Shown: positions 31,124-39,486 of the stretch, one piece after another | How positions within the stretch are numbered: position 1 is the first letter of the stretch | Layout of the letters: each line of letters begins with the position of its first letter | NCBI GenBank assembly: GCA_029554865.1 | Contig: JAKPUX010000327.1 | Coordinates: 1 to 40,431 of the forward strand | DNA from: a bacterium | GTDB lineage: Bacteria; Zhuqueibacterota; Zhuqueibacteria; Residuimicrobiales; Residuimicrobiaceae | Reading direction: 5' to 3' | Length of the DNA stretch: 40,431 nt | Program-made: the position numbers and the translations under genes | Notes under the pieces: model-generated | Database searches by the model: none | The model's input: only the letters and a program-made list of their open reading frames with translations | Told to the model about the DNA's origin: nothing

Positions 31124-33523
31124 TTAATCCTTGGCGGAGAGCGGGGCGATTTCAGGCCGGAGGCAGTGCAGGGCCTCCCCGTCGCTCCGGAAAATGACCG
31201 CACCGTGCTCATCGGTGCGCAGCACGCAGCTCCCTTTCTCCATCCAATGCGCCACCACTCCCGGCGCAGGCAGGGTGAAGCGGTTGTTTCTGCCGACGGA
31301 GATCACGGCCCAGCCGGCTCCGACGGCATCGAGCAGCCCCTCCGAGCTGGCGGTGCTGCTGCCGTGATGGGCCACCTTGACGACATCGCTGCGCAGGAAA
31401 CTGCCATAGCGCAGCAGATTCCTCTCTCCCTCCGCCTCGATGTCGGCGAGAAAGAGGAATACCCGGCCGCCGTACTGGAGGCGGATAACCATTGAACCAT
31501 TATTTTCGTCCCATTGTTCCCCGGCGCCGCCGGTTTGCAGGATGCGGAGCCAGCCCCCCTGCGCGGGAAAAAATTCGTCCCCGTCAGCGAGAAGGTTCAC
31601 GGCCACCCCGCACTGTGCTGCCAGGCTATCCAGGGCGCGAAAGGCCGGCAGTGCTGCACCGCCGGGATGGCCGATATTCCTGATCCGCCCCTGGCGCATC
31701 AGGGTTTGTACGCCCCCGGCGTGGTCGGAATGGGAATGGGTGATGAGGGCCAGGTCAATATGACCGATGTGATTGCGCCGCAGCCAGGGCAGAAGCAGGC
31801 TCTCGCCGCAGTCGTAGCGCTCGTTGGCCTCGCCGCTGTCGATGAGATAGTGGACGCGGTTGGGGAAGGAGATAAGGGCGGCGTCCCCCTGGCCGACGTC
31901 GAAAAAGATCACCCTCATCCCCTGGTGCGATCGCAGCGCGGCCGGCCAGATCCAGAGATTGGCGGTCAACAGCAGGGCCAGGGACCAGGCCCGTACCGCC
32001 CGGCGCTGCGGCCAGGAGAGCAGGATGGCCACTCCCATGTAATAGATGGCCACGAGGGGCAGCGGGGGCGTGGCGACCTCGAGAGCAGAGGCGGGCAAGG
32101 CCGCAGCGCCGTGGACTAGCCCGCTGAGCAGGCTGAGCAGGAGCCCGTCGCACTGCAGAAAGATAAAACCGGCCAGGGGGGAAATCAGGGCGAAGAGGAC
32201 GGCGATAAAGCCGATGGTGACGATCAGAGAGACCAGGGGGACGACCGCCAGGTTGGCGGCCAGGCCCCAGAGCGGGAGGATGTTGAAATACCAGGCGGTG
32301 AGGGGCAGAGTGGCGATCTGGGCCGCCAGGCTGACCATGAGCAGCTGGAGGGCTCCCTTGCGCCAGGGATGGCTCCACTGCCGCCACTGCGGCCAACGGC
32401 CGGAGGCCCAGCCTTCCAGCCTCCGGTAAATGAGCAGAATCCCGAGGGTGGCGGCGAAGCTGAGCTGAAAGCCTGCCCCGAAGAGATCGAGGGGATTGAA
32501 AAGGAGGATGATCATGGCAGCCAGGGCGACGGCGTTGACCGGATTGAAACGCCGCTGCAGTACGGGGGCGGCCAGGAGCAGGGCAGCGGTGACGGCGGCG
32601 CGCACCACCGGCGGCGCCGAACCGGTGATCAGGACGTAGAGATAGAGGGCAGCCAGCAGCAGGGGCGGGCGGGCGCGGTGGGGGATGCGCAGCAGATTGA
32701 TGAAGAGCAGCAGCGCAGCCAGGACAAAGCCGACGTGGAGTCCGGAGACCGCCAAGACGTGGACGACGCCGACGCGGCTGAACTCCTGGCGGAGTTCGTC
32801 GTCAATCCCGCTGCGGACGCCGACGAGCAGGGCACTGAGCAGGGCCCGCTGCTCACCCGCGAGGCCGCCGGCCACCGTCGCCAGGATATGTTCACGAACG
32901 GGGCGGATCAACCGGCGTTGAAGCAGGGGATCCTGGTCGCGTTCGAGCAGCAGAAGCCGGCTCCCCCCTGCTGCGCTGAGCTGGGTGTGCATCCCCTGCG
33001 AGGCGAGCCAGGCGCGATAGTCGAAATCCCCCGGATTGTGGGCTCCGGCGGGGCGGCGCAGCATCCCCTTGACCACCACGCGGTCGCCCTGGCGAAGGGC
33101 GGTGAGGGTGTCGTACCAGATGATGCGGGCGCGGCCGCGGGCGGCAAAGCCGCGCTCCTCGCTCCAGAGGGAGTCGACGGTGAGGCGAAAGATCTTGCGA
33201 TCGCTGCGCTCCTCGACCGGACCGGAGATCACCCCCTCGAGGCTGAGGGGGGCGGGCCAATCGGCCATCTGCCGGATATCATCCGGAGGCACGACCTGCT
33301 CGAGCAGGGCAAGGCGCAGCCAGCCGGCGCAGAAAAAGGCGGCCAGGGCCGGAATCGCGAAGAGGCGCTGGGAGCGGCGGGCCATACAGGCGAGGAGGAG
33401 CAGGAGTGCAGCAGCCGCGGCGGGCCACGGCCAGGCGATGGTGAGGTGACGGGCGCAGGCGATGCCCGCCATAAAGGGCAGCAGAATTTTGACAGCCGGT
33501 TTCCCGTGCAGCAGGGGATGCAT
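31124..33523 (-). CDS. comEC: ComEC/Rec2-family DNA uptake channel
   Basis: ComEC forms the inner-membrane channel for single-stranded DNA in natural transformation. The 799-residue protein has N-terminal membrane helices and a DUF4131-like region (about 1-180). A central competence domain follows, with VHVLAVSGLHVGFVLAALL and many helices (about 220-500). The C-terminal metallo-beta-lactamase-like domain contains FDVGQGDAALI, LALITHSHSDHAGGV (the metal motif) and VKVAHHGSSTASSEGLLDAV. All three domains are intact, so nuclease activity on incoming DNA is possible. The ATG at 33523 is chosen because GAGGTGATC precedes it. It lies 33 bases after coaE. No other competence gene is in the window, so transformability is unproven. 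Confidence 0.94.
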   Translation of the reverse strand: MHPLLHGKPAVKILLPFMAGIACARHLTIAWPWPAAAAALLLLLACMARRSQRLFAIPALAAFFCAGWLRLALLEQVVPPDDIRQMADWPAPLSLEGVISGPVEERSDRKIFRLTVDSLWSEERGFAARGRARIIWYDTLTALRQGDRVVVKGMLRRPAGAHNPGDFDYRAWLASQGMHTQLSAAGGSRLLLLERDQDPLLQRRLIRPVREHILATVAGGLAGEQRALLSALLVGVRSGIDDELRQEFSRVGVVHVLAVSGLHVGFVLAALLLFINLLRIPHRARPPLLLAALYLYVLITGSAPPVVRAAVTAALLLAAPVLQRRFNPVNAVALAAMIILLFNPLDLFGAGFQLSFAATLGILLIYRRLEGWASGRWPQWRQWSHPWRKGALQLLMVSLAAQIATLPLTAWYFNILPLWGLAANLAVVPLVSLIVTIGFIAVLFALISPLAGFIFLQCDGLLLSLLSGLVHGAAALPASALEVATPPLPLVAIYYMGVAILLSWPQRRAVRAWSLALLLTANLWIWPAALRSHQGMRVIFFDVGQGDAALISFPNRVHYLIDSGEANERYDCGESLLLPWLRRNHIGHIDLALITHSHSDHAGGVQTLMRQGRIRNIGHPGGAALPAFRALDSLAAQCGVAVNLLADGDEFFPAQGGWLRILQTGGAGEQWDENNGSMVIRLQYGGRVFLFLADIEAEGERNLLRYGSFLRSDVVKVAHHGSSTASSEGLLDAVGAGWAVISVGRNNRFTLPAPGVVAHWMEKGSCVLRTDEHGAVIFRSDGEALHCLRPEIAPLSAKD

Positions 33524-33556
33524 GATCACCTCGCAAAGGAGTATTCTACCCGGCCA

Positions 33557-34210
33557 CTATCCACCCATCCCGTCGTTTTCGTCTCTGCTCCAGCTGGAGG
33601 CGGAAATCCCGGCCGCCCGGTCGAGCAGCCAGGCGTGCATCACCTCCACGCGGTCTTTCAGCTCTTCGACCGTGCCGCTGTTGTCGAGAAGGTAATCAGC
33701 GCGCCGGCATTTTTCCTCCTGCGGCAGCTGGGAGGCGAATCGTTCAAGGACCTCGGTGCGGCTGAGGCCGTCGCGGGCCATGGCCCGTTCGAGGATGAGG
33801 TCGAATGGCAAATGGACCGCCACCACCAGATCCAGCTTTTTTTCAAAGCCGAGTTCGAAGATGAGGGCGGAATCGACGATCAGGTATGGTGCGCTGCCCC
33901 CGGCGCAGCGGCGCATCTGCCTCTCGACGATGGCGAGCATGGCCGGATGGACGATGGCGTTGAGCTTACGCCTCTCCCCGGGGTCAGCAAAGACGATGCG
34001 GCCGAGGGCGCGGCGGTCCAGCCTGCCCAGGGCGTCAAATATGCCGGGGCCGAAGGCAGTGCGCAGCCGCCGCAGCACGCTGCTCCTCCCGGCGGCGGCG
34101 CGGCCGGCCAGGTCCATATCGATGACTGGGATGGCGTGCTCCTCATGCAGGGTACGCGCGGCCAGCGACTTGCCGCAGCCGTAGACCCCCGTCAATCCGA
34201 CGCGCAGCAC
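33557..34210 (-). CDS. coaE: Dephospho-CoA kinase
   Basis: CoaE phosphorylates the 3' hydroxyl of dephospho-CoA, the last CoA step. The start is the GTG at 34210, with GGAGGGAG just before it, giving 217 residues; the frame open to 34357 overlaps the protease gene. The P-loop is GLTGVYGCGKS (residues 5-15), where the usual GGIGSGKS is altered and a Cys precedes Gly-Lys-Ser. Other family parts are PVIDMDLAGR, HPAMLAIVERQ, LIVDSALIFELGFEKKLDLVV, AMARDGLSRTEVLERFASQ and ADYLLDNSGTVEELKDRV. A short serine-rich C-terminal tail (after about 205) is extra. It is squeezed between a secreted protease and comEC. Confidence 0.92.
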   Translation of the reverse strand: MLRVGLTGVYGCGKSLAARTLHEEHAIPVIDMDLAGRAAAGRSSVLRRLRTAFGPGIFDALGRLDRRALGRIVFADPGERRKLNAIVHPAMLAIVERQMRRCAGGSAPYLIVDSALIFELGFEKKLDLVVAVHLPFDLILERAMARDGLSRTEVLERFASQLPQEEKCRRADYLLDNSGTVEELKDRVEVMHAWLLDRAAGISASSWSRDENDGMGG

Positions 34211-34220
34211 AGTCTCCCTC

Positions 34221-37200
34221 CTACCGGACCACGGCCAGTTTGCCGAGCCTGACCATGCCTGAGGCCTGGACGCGGTAGAGATAGATCCCGGCCGGCACCA
34301 GCCGGCCCTGATCGTCGCGGACATCCCAGACCAGCCCCCCGTCGCCGTTCTCCTCATACAGGATGCGCAGGGTGCGGCCCTCGGTGGTCATGATGCGGAT
34401 TTCCGCCTCGGGGGTGAGATTGGCGAAGGTGATCCCCTCCGGGTCGATCCACAGCCGGTAGGGATTGGGAAAGGTGTGGACCTCGTCGAGGTCCGCCGCC
34501 GCGAAGAGGAGCTGGATGGTGTCCCCGTGGCCCGGTTTGATCGCGGCTCCGCTCGCACTCTGCAGGCCGCTCACCCTGAGGGTGAGCGGCTTGCCCACCG
34601 CGCCCCAGGCCACACTGCCGGTAAGATGGAGGCGCACGCAGCGGTTCTCCGGCGCGACCGCCTGCGCCCAGGCGACATGCAGGCCGGCGCCCGGATCATA
34701 GTTGGCGACCTCCTCGAGGGAAGCCTTTTGCATCGGTTCGCTGAATAAAAGTTCGACCACACCGCTGGTGATGGCCCGGATGGCGGTCAGATAGGGGGCG
34801 CCGGCGGCGAAAGCGACCTCGAATTCACTCTGGCTGCGGAGGGTATCGACGGGGAGGCCGTCGCTGTCCTCGAGGCCGCGAACCCCGACGCTGTAAAAAC
34901 CGGATTGGGTAAAGGGGGCCTCAAGGCTGAGCAGCACCTCAGCCCCCGAGGCCAGGGGCAGGGCTGTGGCCGGATGGCCGACCTCCGGAGCGATGGTGTA
35001 GTGGCGGATATCCTGCAGCAGGGCGGAATTCATCGGCCGGGAGAAGCGCAGGCGCACGGAGCGTGCGCCGGCCATCGCGGCGGAGAGCAGGGCGGGCTGC
35101 TCACCCGGCCGCGCAGAGACCACCTCCGAACGCAGGCTCACGGCCGGGAGGCGCGTGGTGTCCCTGCTGGCGACCGCATAGTAATAGAACTCACCCGCGC
35201 GGACCAGGGTATCGGTGAAGACCGGCAGCAGGGTCTGCTGCAAGAGCTTCAGACTGTCGGCCGAGAGGCCGCGAAAGAGCAGGTAATCCTGCGCCCCCGG
35301 GACCGGATTCCACGACAGCGCGACTGTACCGGCATTCAGGGGCCTGGCAGCCACCCCCACCGGCATGGCCGGCCCGGTCAGACTCTCCGCCAGCACACGG
35401 GGGCGGACCCTCTCCCCGTCGCTCGCCCAGAATTCCATCAGGCCGTCGCCATCGCTGTCGGCCACCATCACCGCATTGGTCCGGATGGGAGCGGCGTGGA
35501 AGGTCAGTTCATAGCCCCGCTCCGGGGTAAAGCTGGCGACGTAAAGATCGGGAAAAGCGGCGATGAAGAGTTCGTCGCGGCCGTCGCCGTCGGCATCGCC
35601 GCAGGAGACCCCGCTCTCGAAATCCCTGGCAGATTCGTAGCCAAAGAAGCGCCATTCCGCGGCGGGGAGGTAGGTGTTGTTCCCGGTCTCGTCATAGATG
35701 CGGTAGCACCAGTGGCGGGAGTCGTAGCTGTGCTCTGTATTGAGGTTGGGATCAGAGTGCGAGCCGGCGGCGAATTCGTTTTCGCCGTCGCCGTCGAAAT
35801 CCCCGGCGGCGATAAAATCGATGGCATCGAGCAGGGGCAGCCGATCCTGCCAGGTTGGGGTGAAGGCGCTGCCGTCATATTCATAAAGATAGATGTCCCC
35901 GTCGCTGTCGCCGAAGAGGAGTTCAATGCGTCCGTCGCCGTCGAAATCGCCGGTTTCGCAGCGCGGCACCCCATTAAAATTGTCCCCTGCGCTGGGATTG
36001 GCCAGCACGGCCATGGTCTCGAACTCGCCGCCCCCGCTGCTGCGCCAGACCTCGAATAGATCAGAGGAGCTGTCACCGGAGCGGACCACACGCATGATCA
36101 GCTCGCTGCGGCCGTCGCCATCGAGGTCCGACAGCCGGCTGCCCCAGTACTGCACCCGGCTGTCGCCCTGCCATTTGCGCACCAGGTTCATGCGGAAGGG
36201 TTCGGAGCCGCCCGCCTCGTAGAGCCAGGTGGAAAAGCCGTAGCCCGCCAGCAGTTCTGGAAGGCCGTCGCCGTCGGTATCACCGCTGCTGCGCGGAATG
36301 GCGGACTCGGGCAGGGTATAAAGCTGGCGGAATCCCGAGGCCTCCCGGGTATAGAGGGCGGTGAAGAGCCTGCCCTGTTCGTCGGCAGTGGCGAGGACGA
36401 TCTCGGGCCGGGAGTCGCCGTTGAAATCGGCGCTGCTGGCGAGCAGATGGCCGTGGGGGAGGCTCTCTTCAAGGCGGGTATAACGCATGGTGTTGAGTGG
36501 TGGGGCGCTGAGATCGACGCGAAGCAGGCTGTCGGAGGTGGTGCGCAGCCCGGCGGGATTGTCGACGCGGATCTGCAGGTCAAGCCTCTGCGCCCCGAGA
36601 TCGCGGGTGAGATGGAGGCGCGGCTGGTAGCTGCGGTAACTCATCGGCGCCTCCTGCCAGGGGGCTTCACTGCCCGCGGGACGGAAGAGGATTTCTCCCT
36701 CACAGAGGTCATCGGTCACGAACTGAAGCAGGCAGGAAGGGCTGCCGCCGTCGTACATGGAGATGGTCTCGATATTGGAGATCAGCGGGGCGGTGCGGTC
36801 GATGAAGATGCGGACCTGGGACTGCTCGACGGAGCCGTTGCTGTTCTGGATGCGCAGGCGGATGGTGTAGCTGGTGTCGGCCGCCGGAAAATCCTCCCAG
36901 AGGCCGAGCAGGCCATCGATGACCCGGCTGGAACGGGGCGGAGTGATCGGGGACCAGGCTGAAGGGTTGTCCCCCATCCCCCATTCCAGGGTGTAGCTCT
37001 GCAGTGAGGGGGTCCAGGCGGAGCCGCGGATTTCGATCGGGCTCTGCTGGAAGCCCTGGTCGAGCCAGGGGGAATCGATGCGGACCTCGGCGGCGAGGCC
37101 GGGGGCGAGAGCGCGGGCGAGATCGAGCCGGCCGGCCCCGTAGTAAATGTCCCAGCCCTGGGGGCCGAGGTCGCGGGCGGTGGTGGTCAGGAGACTGCGC

Positions 37201-38510
37201 ACCGCATCGGGGGAGCGCTCGCGATCCTGGGAGAGCAGCAGGGCGGCTGCGGCGGATACGAAGGGAGCCGAAAAGGAGGTGCCGCTGAGGGAAGAGTCGT
37301 ACTGCGCTCCGCGTGCGGTAGTGAGGATATTTACGCCGGGGGCGACGAGGTCGATCGAGGGGCCATAGTTGGAAAAGCCGGCGAGTTGGTCCGAGGCGTC
37401 GGTGGCACCGACCGAGATGGTGTTGGCGAAGGCCGAGGGGTAGTGAATCTGGTCGGTGGCGCTGTTGCCGGCGGAGGCGACCAGGACGGTATTCAGGGCC
37501 GCGGCGTAGTGGAGGACGTCATCGAGGAGGCGGGAGACAAAGACATCGCCCCAGCTCATATTGATCACCGCCGCACCGTTTTCGATGGCGTAGAGGATAG
37601 CGGCAGCGACGTCGTCCTCCTCGCCGTTGCCGCCGGCGGTGAAGGCGCGCAGGTTCATCACCCGGCAGCCGGGGGCGGCGCCGGCGATGCCGAGGTCATT
37701 GCCGGCGATGGCGGCGATGATGCCGGCTACGGCCGTGCCGTGCCCCATCTCATCCATCGGGTCGGCATCGCGGCCGCGATAGTCGCCGCCGTCCGGATAG
37801 TTGGGGGCGTCGGTGAAATCGTAGCCCTGCAGGTCATCGATCCAGCCGTTGCCGTCGTCGTCCAGGCCGTTGAGGTCAAGGGAATCGGCCCGGCCATCCC
37901 GGTTGAGATCCTCGCCGTGGTTGATCCAGAGATTCTCCCTGAGATCGGGGTGATCATAGTCGATGCCGGTATCGATAACACCGACGATGACCCCGCGGCT
38001 GCCGCGCTCGCTCTCCCAGGCCGTCGGGGCGGAGATCCTCTGCAGGCCGTACTGCCGGCTGAAAAGGGGATCGTCGGGGATCCAGTCGAGATGGAAGCAG
38101 CGCGGCCGGCCGCTCCAGCTCACCTCCGCATGGTGCTGCAGTTCTCCGGCGATGGCATCGCCATCGGCCGTGTCCGCCAGGGTGAGGATAAGCCATTTTG
38201 CCAGTTCGGCGCGCTCCGGGAGGGCGGCATCCCCGCCATCGCGGCCAAAGGATAGAATGCGCGGCAGGAACGGTGCCGCGGCAGTGATCTCCGGCCGTGC
38301 GGCGAGGGCGCTCAAGGCGGCGGCGCCCTCCTTGCGCAGGGCGCCTGCGTCGTCGAATGCAGCGGCCGGCAGGGGCAAGCTCATCTTGACCAGAAGGGTT
38401 TGTGACTGCGCCCGGGCCGCCGGGGGTGCGGCTGCAACTCCGGCGGCGGTCAGGAACGCCAGGAGGACCAATCCAGCCCTCCTTCCTATACGTGGAAGCA
38501 GCAGTTTCAT
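34221..38510 (-). CDS. Secreted subtilisin-like protease with FG-GAP repeats and T9SS-like C-terminal domain
   Basis: This 1429-residue exoprotein has a signal peptide (about 1-34, ending ARAQ) and an S8 peptidase domain with catalytic Asp in VGVIDTGIDYDHP near 177, His in MGHGTAVAGI near 257 and Ser in GTSFSAPFVS near 411. A calcium-binding-like insert DLNRDGRADSLDLNGLDDDG lies between Asp and His. Seven FG-GAP-like units (DFNGDSRPEI, DTDGDGLPEL, DLDGDGRSEL, DFDGDGRIEL, DFDGDGENEF, DADGDGRDEL, DSDGDGLMEF) cover about 690-1030 and could form a beta-propeller. Fibronectin-III-like and SwmB-like Ig domains follow. The last 85 residues (TFPNPYRLWIDPEG to GKLAVVR) resemble a type A T9SS sorting domain or FlgD-like Ig fold. 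The ATG overlaps the glycosyltransferase stop by four bases. Substrate is unknown. Confidence 0.92.
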   Translation of the reverse strand: MKLLLPRIGRRAGLVLLAFLTAAGVAAAPPAARAQSQTLLVKMSLPLPAAAFDDAGALRKEGAAALSALAARPEITAAAPFLPRILSFGRDGGDAALPERAELAKWLILTLADTADGDAIAGELQHHAEVSWSGRPRCFHLDWIPDDPLFSRQYGLQRISAPTAWESERGSRGVIVGVIDTGIDYDHPDLRENLWINHGEDLNRDGRADSLDLNGLDDDGNGWIDDLQGYDFTDAPNYPDGGDYRGRDADPMDEMGHGTAVAGIIAAIAGNDLGIAGAAPGCRVMNLRAFTAGGNGEEDDVAAAILYAIENGAAVINMSWGDVFVSRLLDDVLHYAAALNTVLVASAGNSATDQIHYPSAFANTISVGATDASDQLAGFSNYGPSIDLVAPGVNILTTARGAQYDSSLSGTSFSAPFVSAAAALLLSQDRERSPDAVRSLLTTTARDLGPQGWDIYYGAGRLDLARALAPGLAAEVRIDSPWLDQGFQQSPIEIRGSAWTPSLQSYTLEWGMGDNPSAWSPITPPRSSRVIDGLLGLWEDFPAADTSYTIRLRIQNSNGSVEQSQVRIFIDRTAPLISNIETISMYDGGSPSCLLQFVTDDLCEGEILFRPAGSEAPWQEAPMSYRSYQPRLHLTRDLGAQRLDLQIRVDNPAGLRTTSDSLLRVDLSAPPLNTMRYTRLEESLPHGHLLASSADFNGDSRPEIVLATADEQGRLFTALYTREASGFRQLYTLPESAIPRSSGDTDGDGLPELLAGYGFSTWLYEAGGSEPFRMNLVRKWQGDSRVQYWGSRLSDLDGDGRSELIMRVVRSGDSSSDLFEVWRSSGGGEFETMAVLANPSAGDNFNGVPRCETGDFDGDGRIELLFGDSDGDIYLYEYDGSAFTPTWQDRLPLLDAIDFIAAGDFDGDGENEFAAGSHSDPNLNTEHSYDSRHWCYRIYDETGNNTYLPAAEWRFFGYESARDFESGVSCGDADGDGRDELFIAAFPDLYVASFTPERGYELTFHAAPIRTNAVMVADSDGDGLMEFWASDGERVRPRVLAESLTGPAMPVGVAARPLNAGTVALSWNPVPGAQDYLLFRGLSADSLKLLQQTLLPVFTDTLVRAGEFYYYAVASRDTTRLPAVSLRSEVVSARPGEQPALLSAAMAGARSVRLRFSRPMNSALLQDIRHYTIAPEVGHPATALPLASGAEVLLSLEAPFTQSGFYSVGVRGLEDSDGLPVDTLRSQSEFEVAFAAGAPYLTAIRAITSGVVELLFSEPMQKASLEEVANYDPGAGLHVAWAQAVAPENRCVRLHLTGSVAWGAVGKPLTLRVSGLQSASGAAIKPGHGDTIQLLFAAADLDEVHTFPNPYRLWIDPEGITFANLTPEAEIRIMTTEGRTLRILYEENGDGGLVWDVRDDQGRLVPAGIYLYRVQASGMVRLGKLAVVR

Positions 38511-39394
38511 GGAGTGAGTGTTTCCCTGGCCTTTTCGGCGAGCAGACGCACTTGCAGCGTCAGTTTCAGGATCAGCGCGACGACGGCGGTGGCGAAGCGG
38601 TCGCAGCGGGAGCGGTCGTGGGCGCTCAGGTAGTCAATAAAAGAGCGCGTTGAAGTGACCAGCATACGCGGCCGCTCGCGATAAACGCTGGCCCCCTTGT
38701 GATGGCGGACAAAGGTATCGCTGCAGAACCAGATCTTCCAGCCCGAGGCGATGACCCGCTCGCACCATTCAACATCACTGAAGAACATAAAATAGCGCTC
38801 ATCCAGGCCGCCGAGGCGGTCGAGGAGCTCCTGCCGGGCTAGCAAAAAGGCCCCCTGGGGCTGGTCGACGAAGCGGCTGTGGCGATGGTCAAAATCGGTC
38901 ATCTTCCAGTCCTTGAAGCCCAGCCGTCGGGCGAGATGGACCAATCCACTCACCTCGAGGAGCACATCACGCCGGCGGGGAAAACGCCGGCAGGAGGGCT
39001 GGATGCGGCCGTCGGGAAAACGGAGCTGGGGCGCAACCACCCCGATGGCGGGATCGCGCTCGAACTGGCGCAGCAGCACAGCCAGTGCGCCCTCCGGGAT
39101 GACCACATCGGGATTGAGAAGGAGGAAGAAATCGCCGCGGCAGTGTAGAAGCCCCTGGTTGACGGCCGCCGTGAAGCCGCGGTTTTGCCCGTTCCGGATG
39201 ACGAGAAACCGGTGAAAGTGTGAGGCGCAGCGGCTGCGGTACTCCTCCAGCAGCTCACCGGTGCCGTCGGTGCTGGCATTGTCGATGAGGAAAAGGTGCG
39301 TGGTGAAAGATGCCGAGGCAAGGTGGAGCGCGTCGAGGCAGGCGCCGATTTCTGCGTGGTTATTATAGGTTACGATCACAACAGAGATGACCAC
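38507..39394 (-). CDS. Family 2 glycosyltransferase, rhamnosyltransferase-like
   Basis: The 295-residue protein has a GT-A fold: VVIVTYNNHAEIGACLDAL at the N-terminus, LFLIDNASTDGTGELL, RGFTAAVNQGLLHC and the metal-binding equivalent LLLNPDVVIPEGAL near 95. RPRMLVTSTRSFIDYLSAHD lies near the C-terminus. The segment YFMFFSDVEWCERVIASGWKI and VRHHKGAS are usual in WbbL-type rhamnosyl transferases. No transmembrane helix is obvious, so it probably works at the membrane face on a lipid-linked sugar. The start is GTG with weak upstream GGTGGA. It overlaps the protease gene by ATGA, indicating translational coupling. Sugar and acceptor are unknown. Confidence 0.9.
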   Translation of the reverse strand: MVISVVIVTYNNHAEIGACLDALHLASASFTTHLFLIDNASTDGTGELLEEYRSRCASHFHRFLVIRNGQNRGFTAAVNQGLLHCRGDFFLLLNPDVVIPEGALAVLLRQFERDPAIGVVAPQLRFPDGRIQPSCRRFPRRRDVLLEVSGLVHLARRLGFKDWKMTDFDHRHSRFVDQPQGAFLLARQELLDRLGGLDERYFMFFSDVEWCERVIASGWKIWFCSDTFVRHHKGASVYRERPRMLVTSTRSFIDYLSAHDRSRCDRFATAVVALILKLTLQVRLLAEKARETLTP

Positions 39395-39429
39395 GGCTGT
39401 CCATTTCCACCGGTGAGAGCGAACAAGGG

Positions 39430-39478
39430 CTGCAGCGCTTCCGCGGGCGGAGGCGATGCCGTCCCGGGGGCGCTGCAG
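39430..39478 (-). terminator. Strong hairpin in the gap before the glycosyltransferase
   Basis: CTGCAGCGC (39430-39438) and GCGCTGCAG (39470-39478) are perfect complements, and the stem can extend by about five pairs using two G-T wobbles. It starts eight bases after the stop of the TPR gene. The minus strand continues CCCTTGTTCGC with no T-run, so it could be a weak terminator or an mRNA-processing stem. Confidence 0.45.
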
Positions 39479-39486
39479 TGCGGAGG

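Noticed and set aside
34211-34357. N-terminal extension of CoaE into the protease gene
   Set aside because: The GTG at 34210 has a strong ribosome binding site and begins directly with the P-loop strand.
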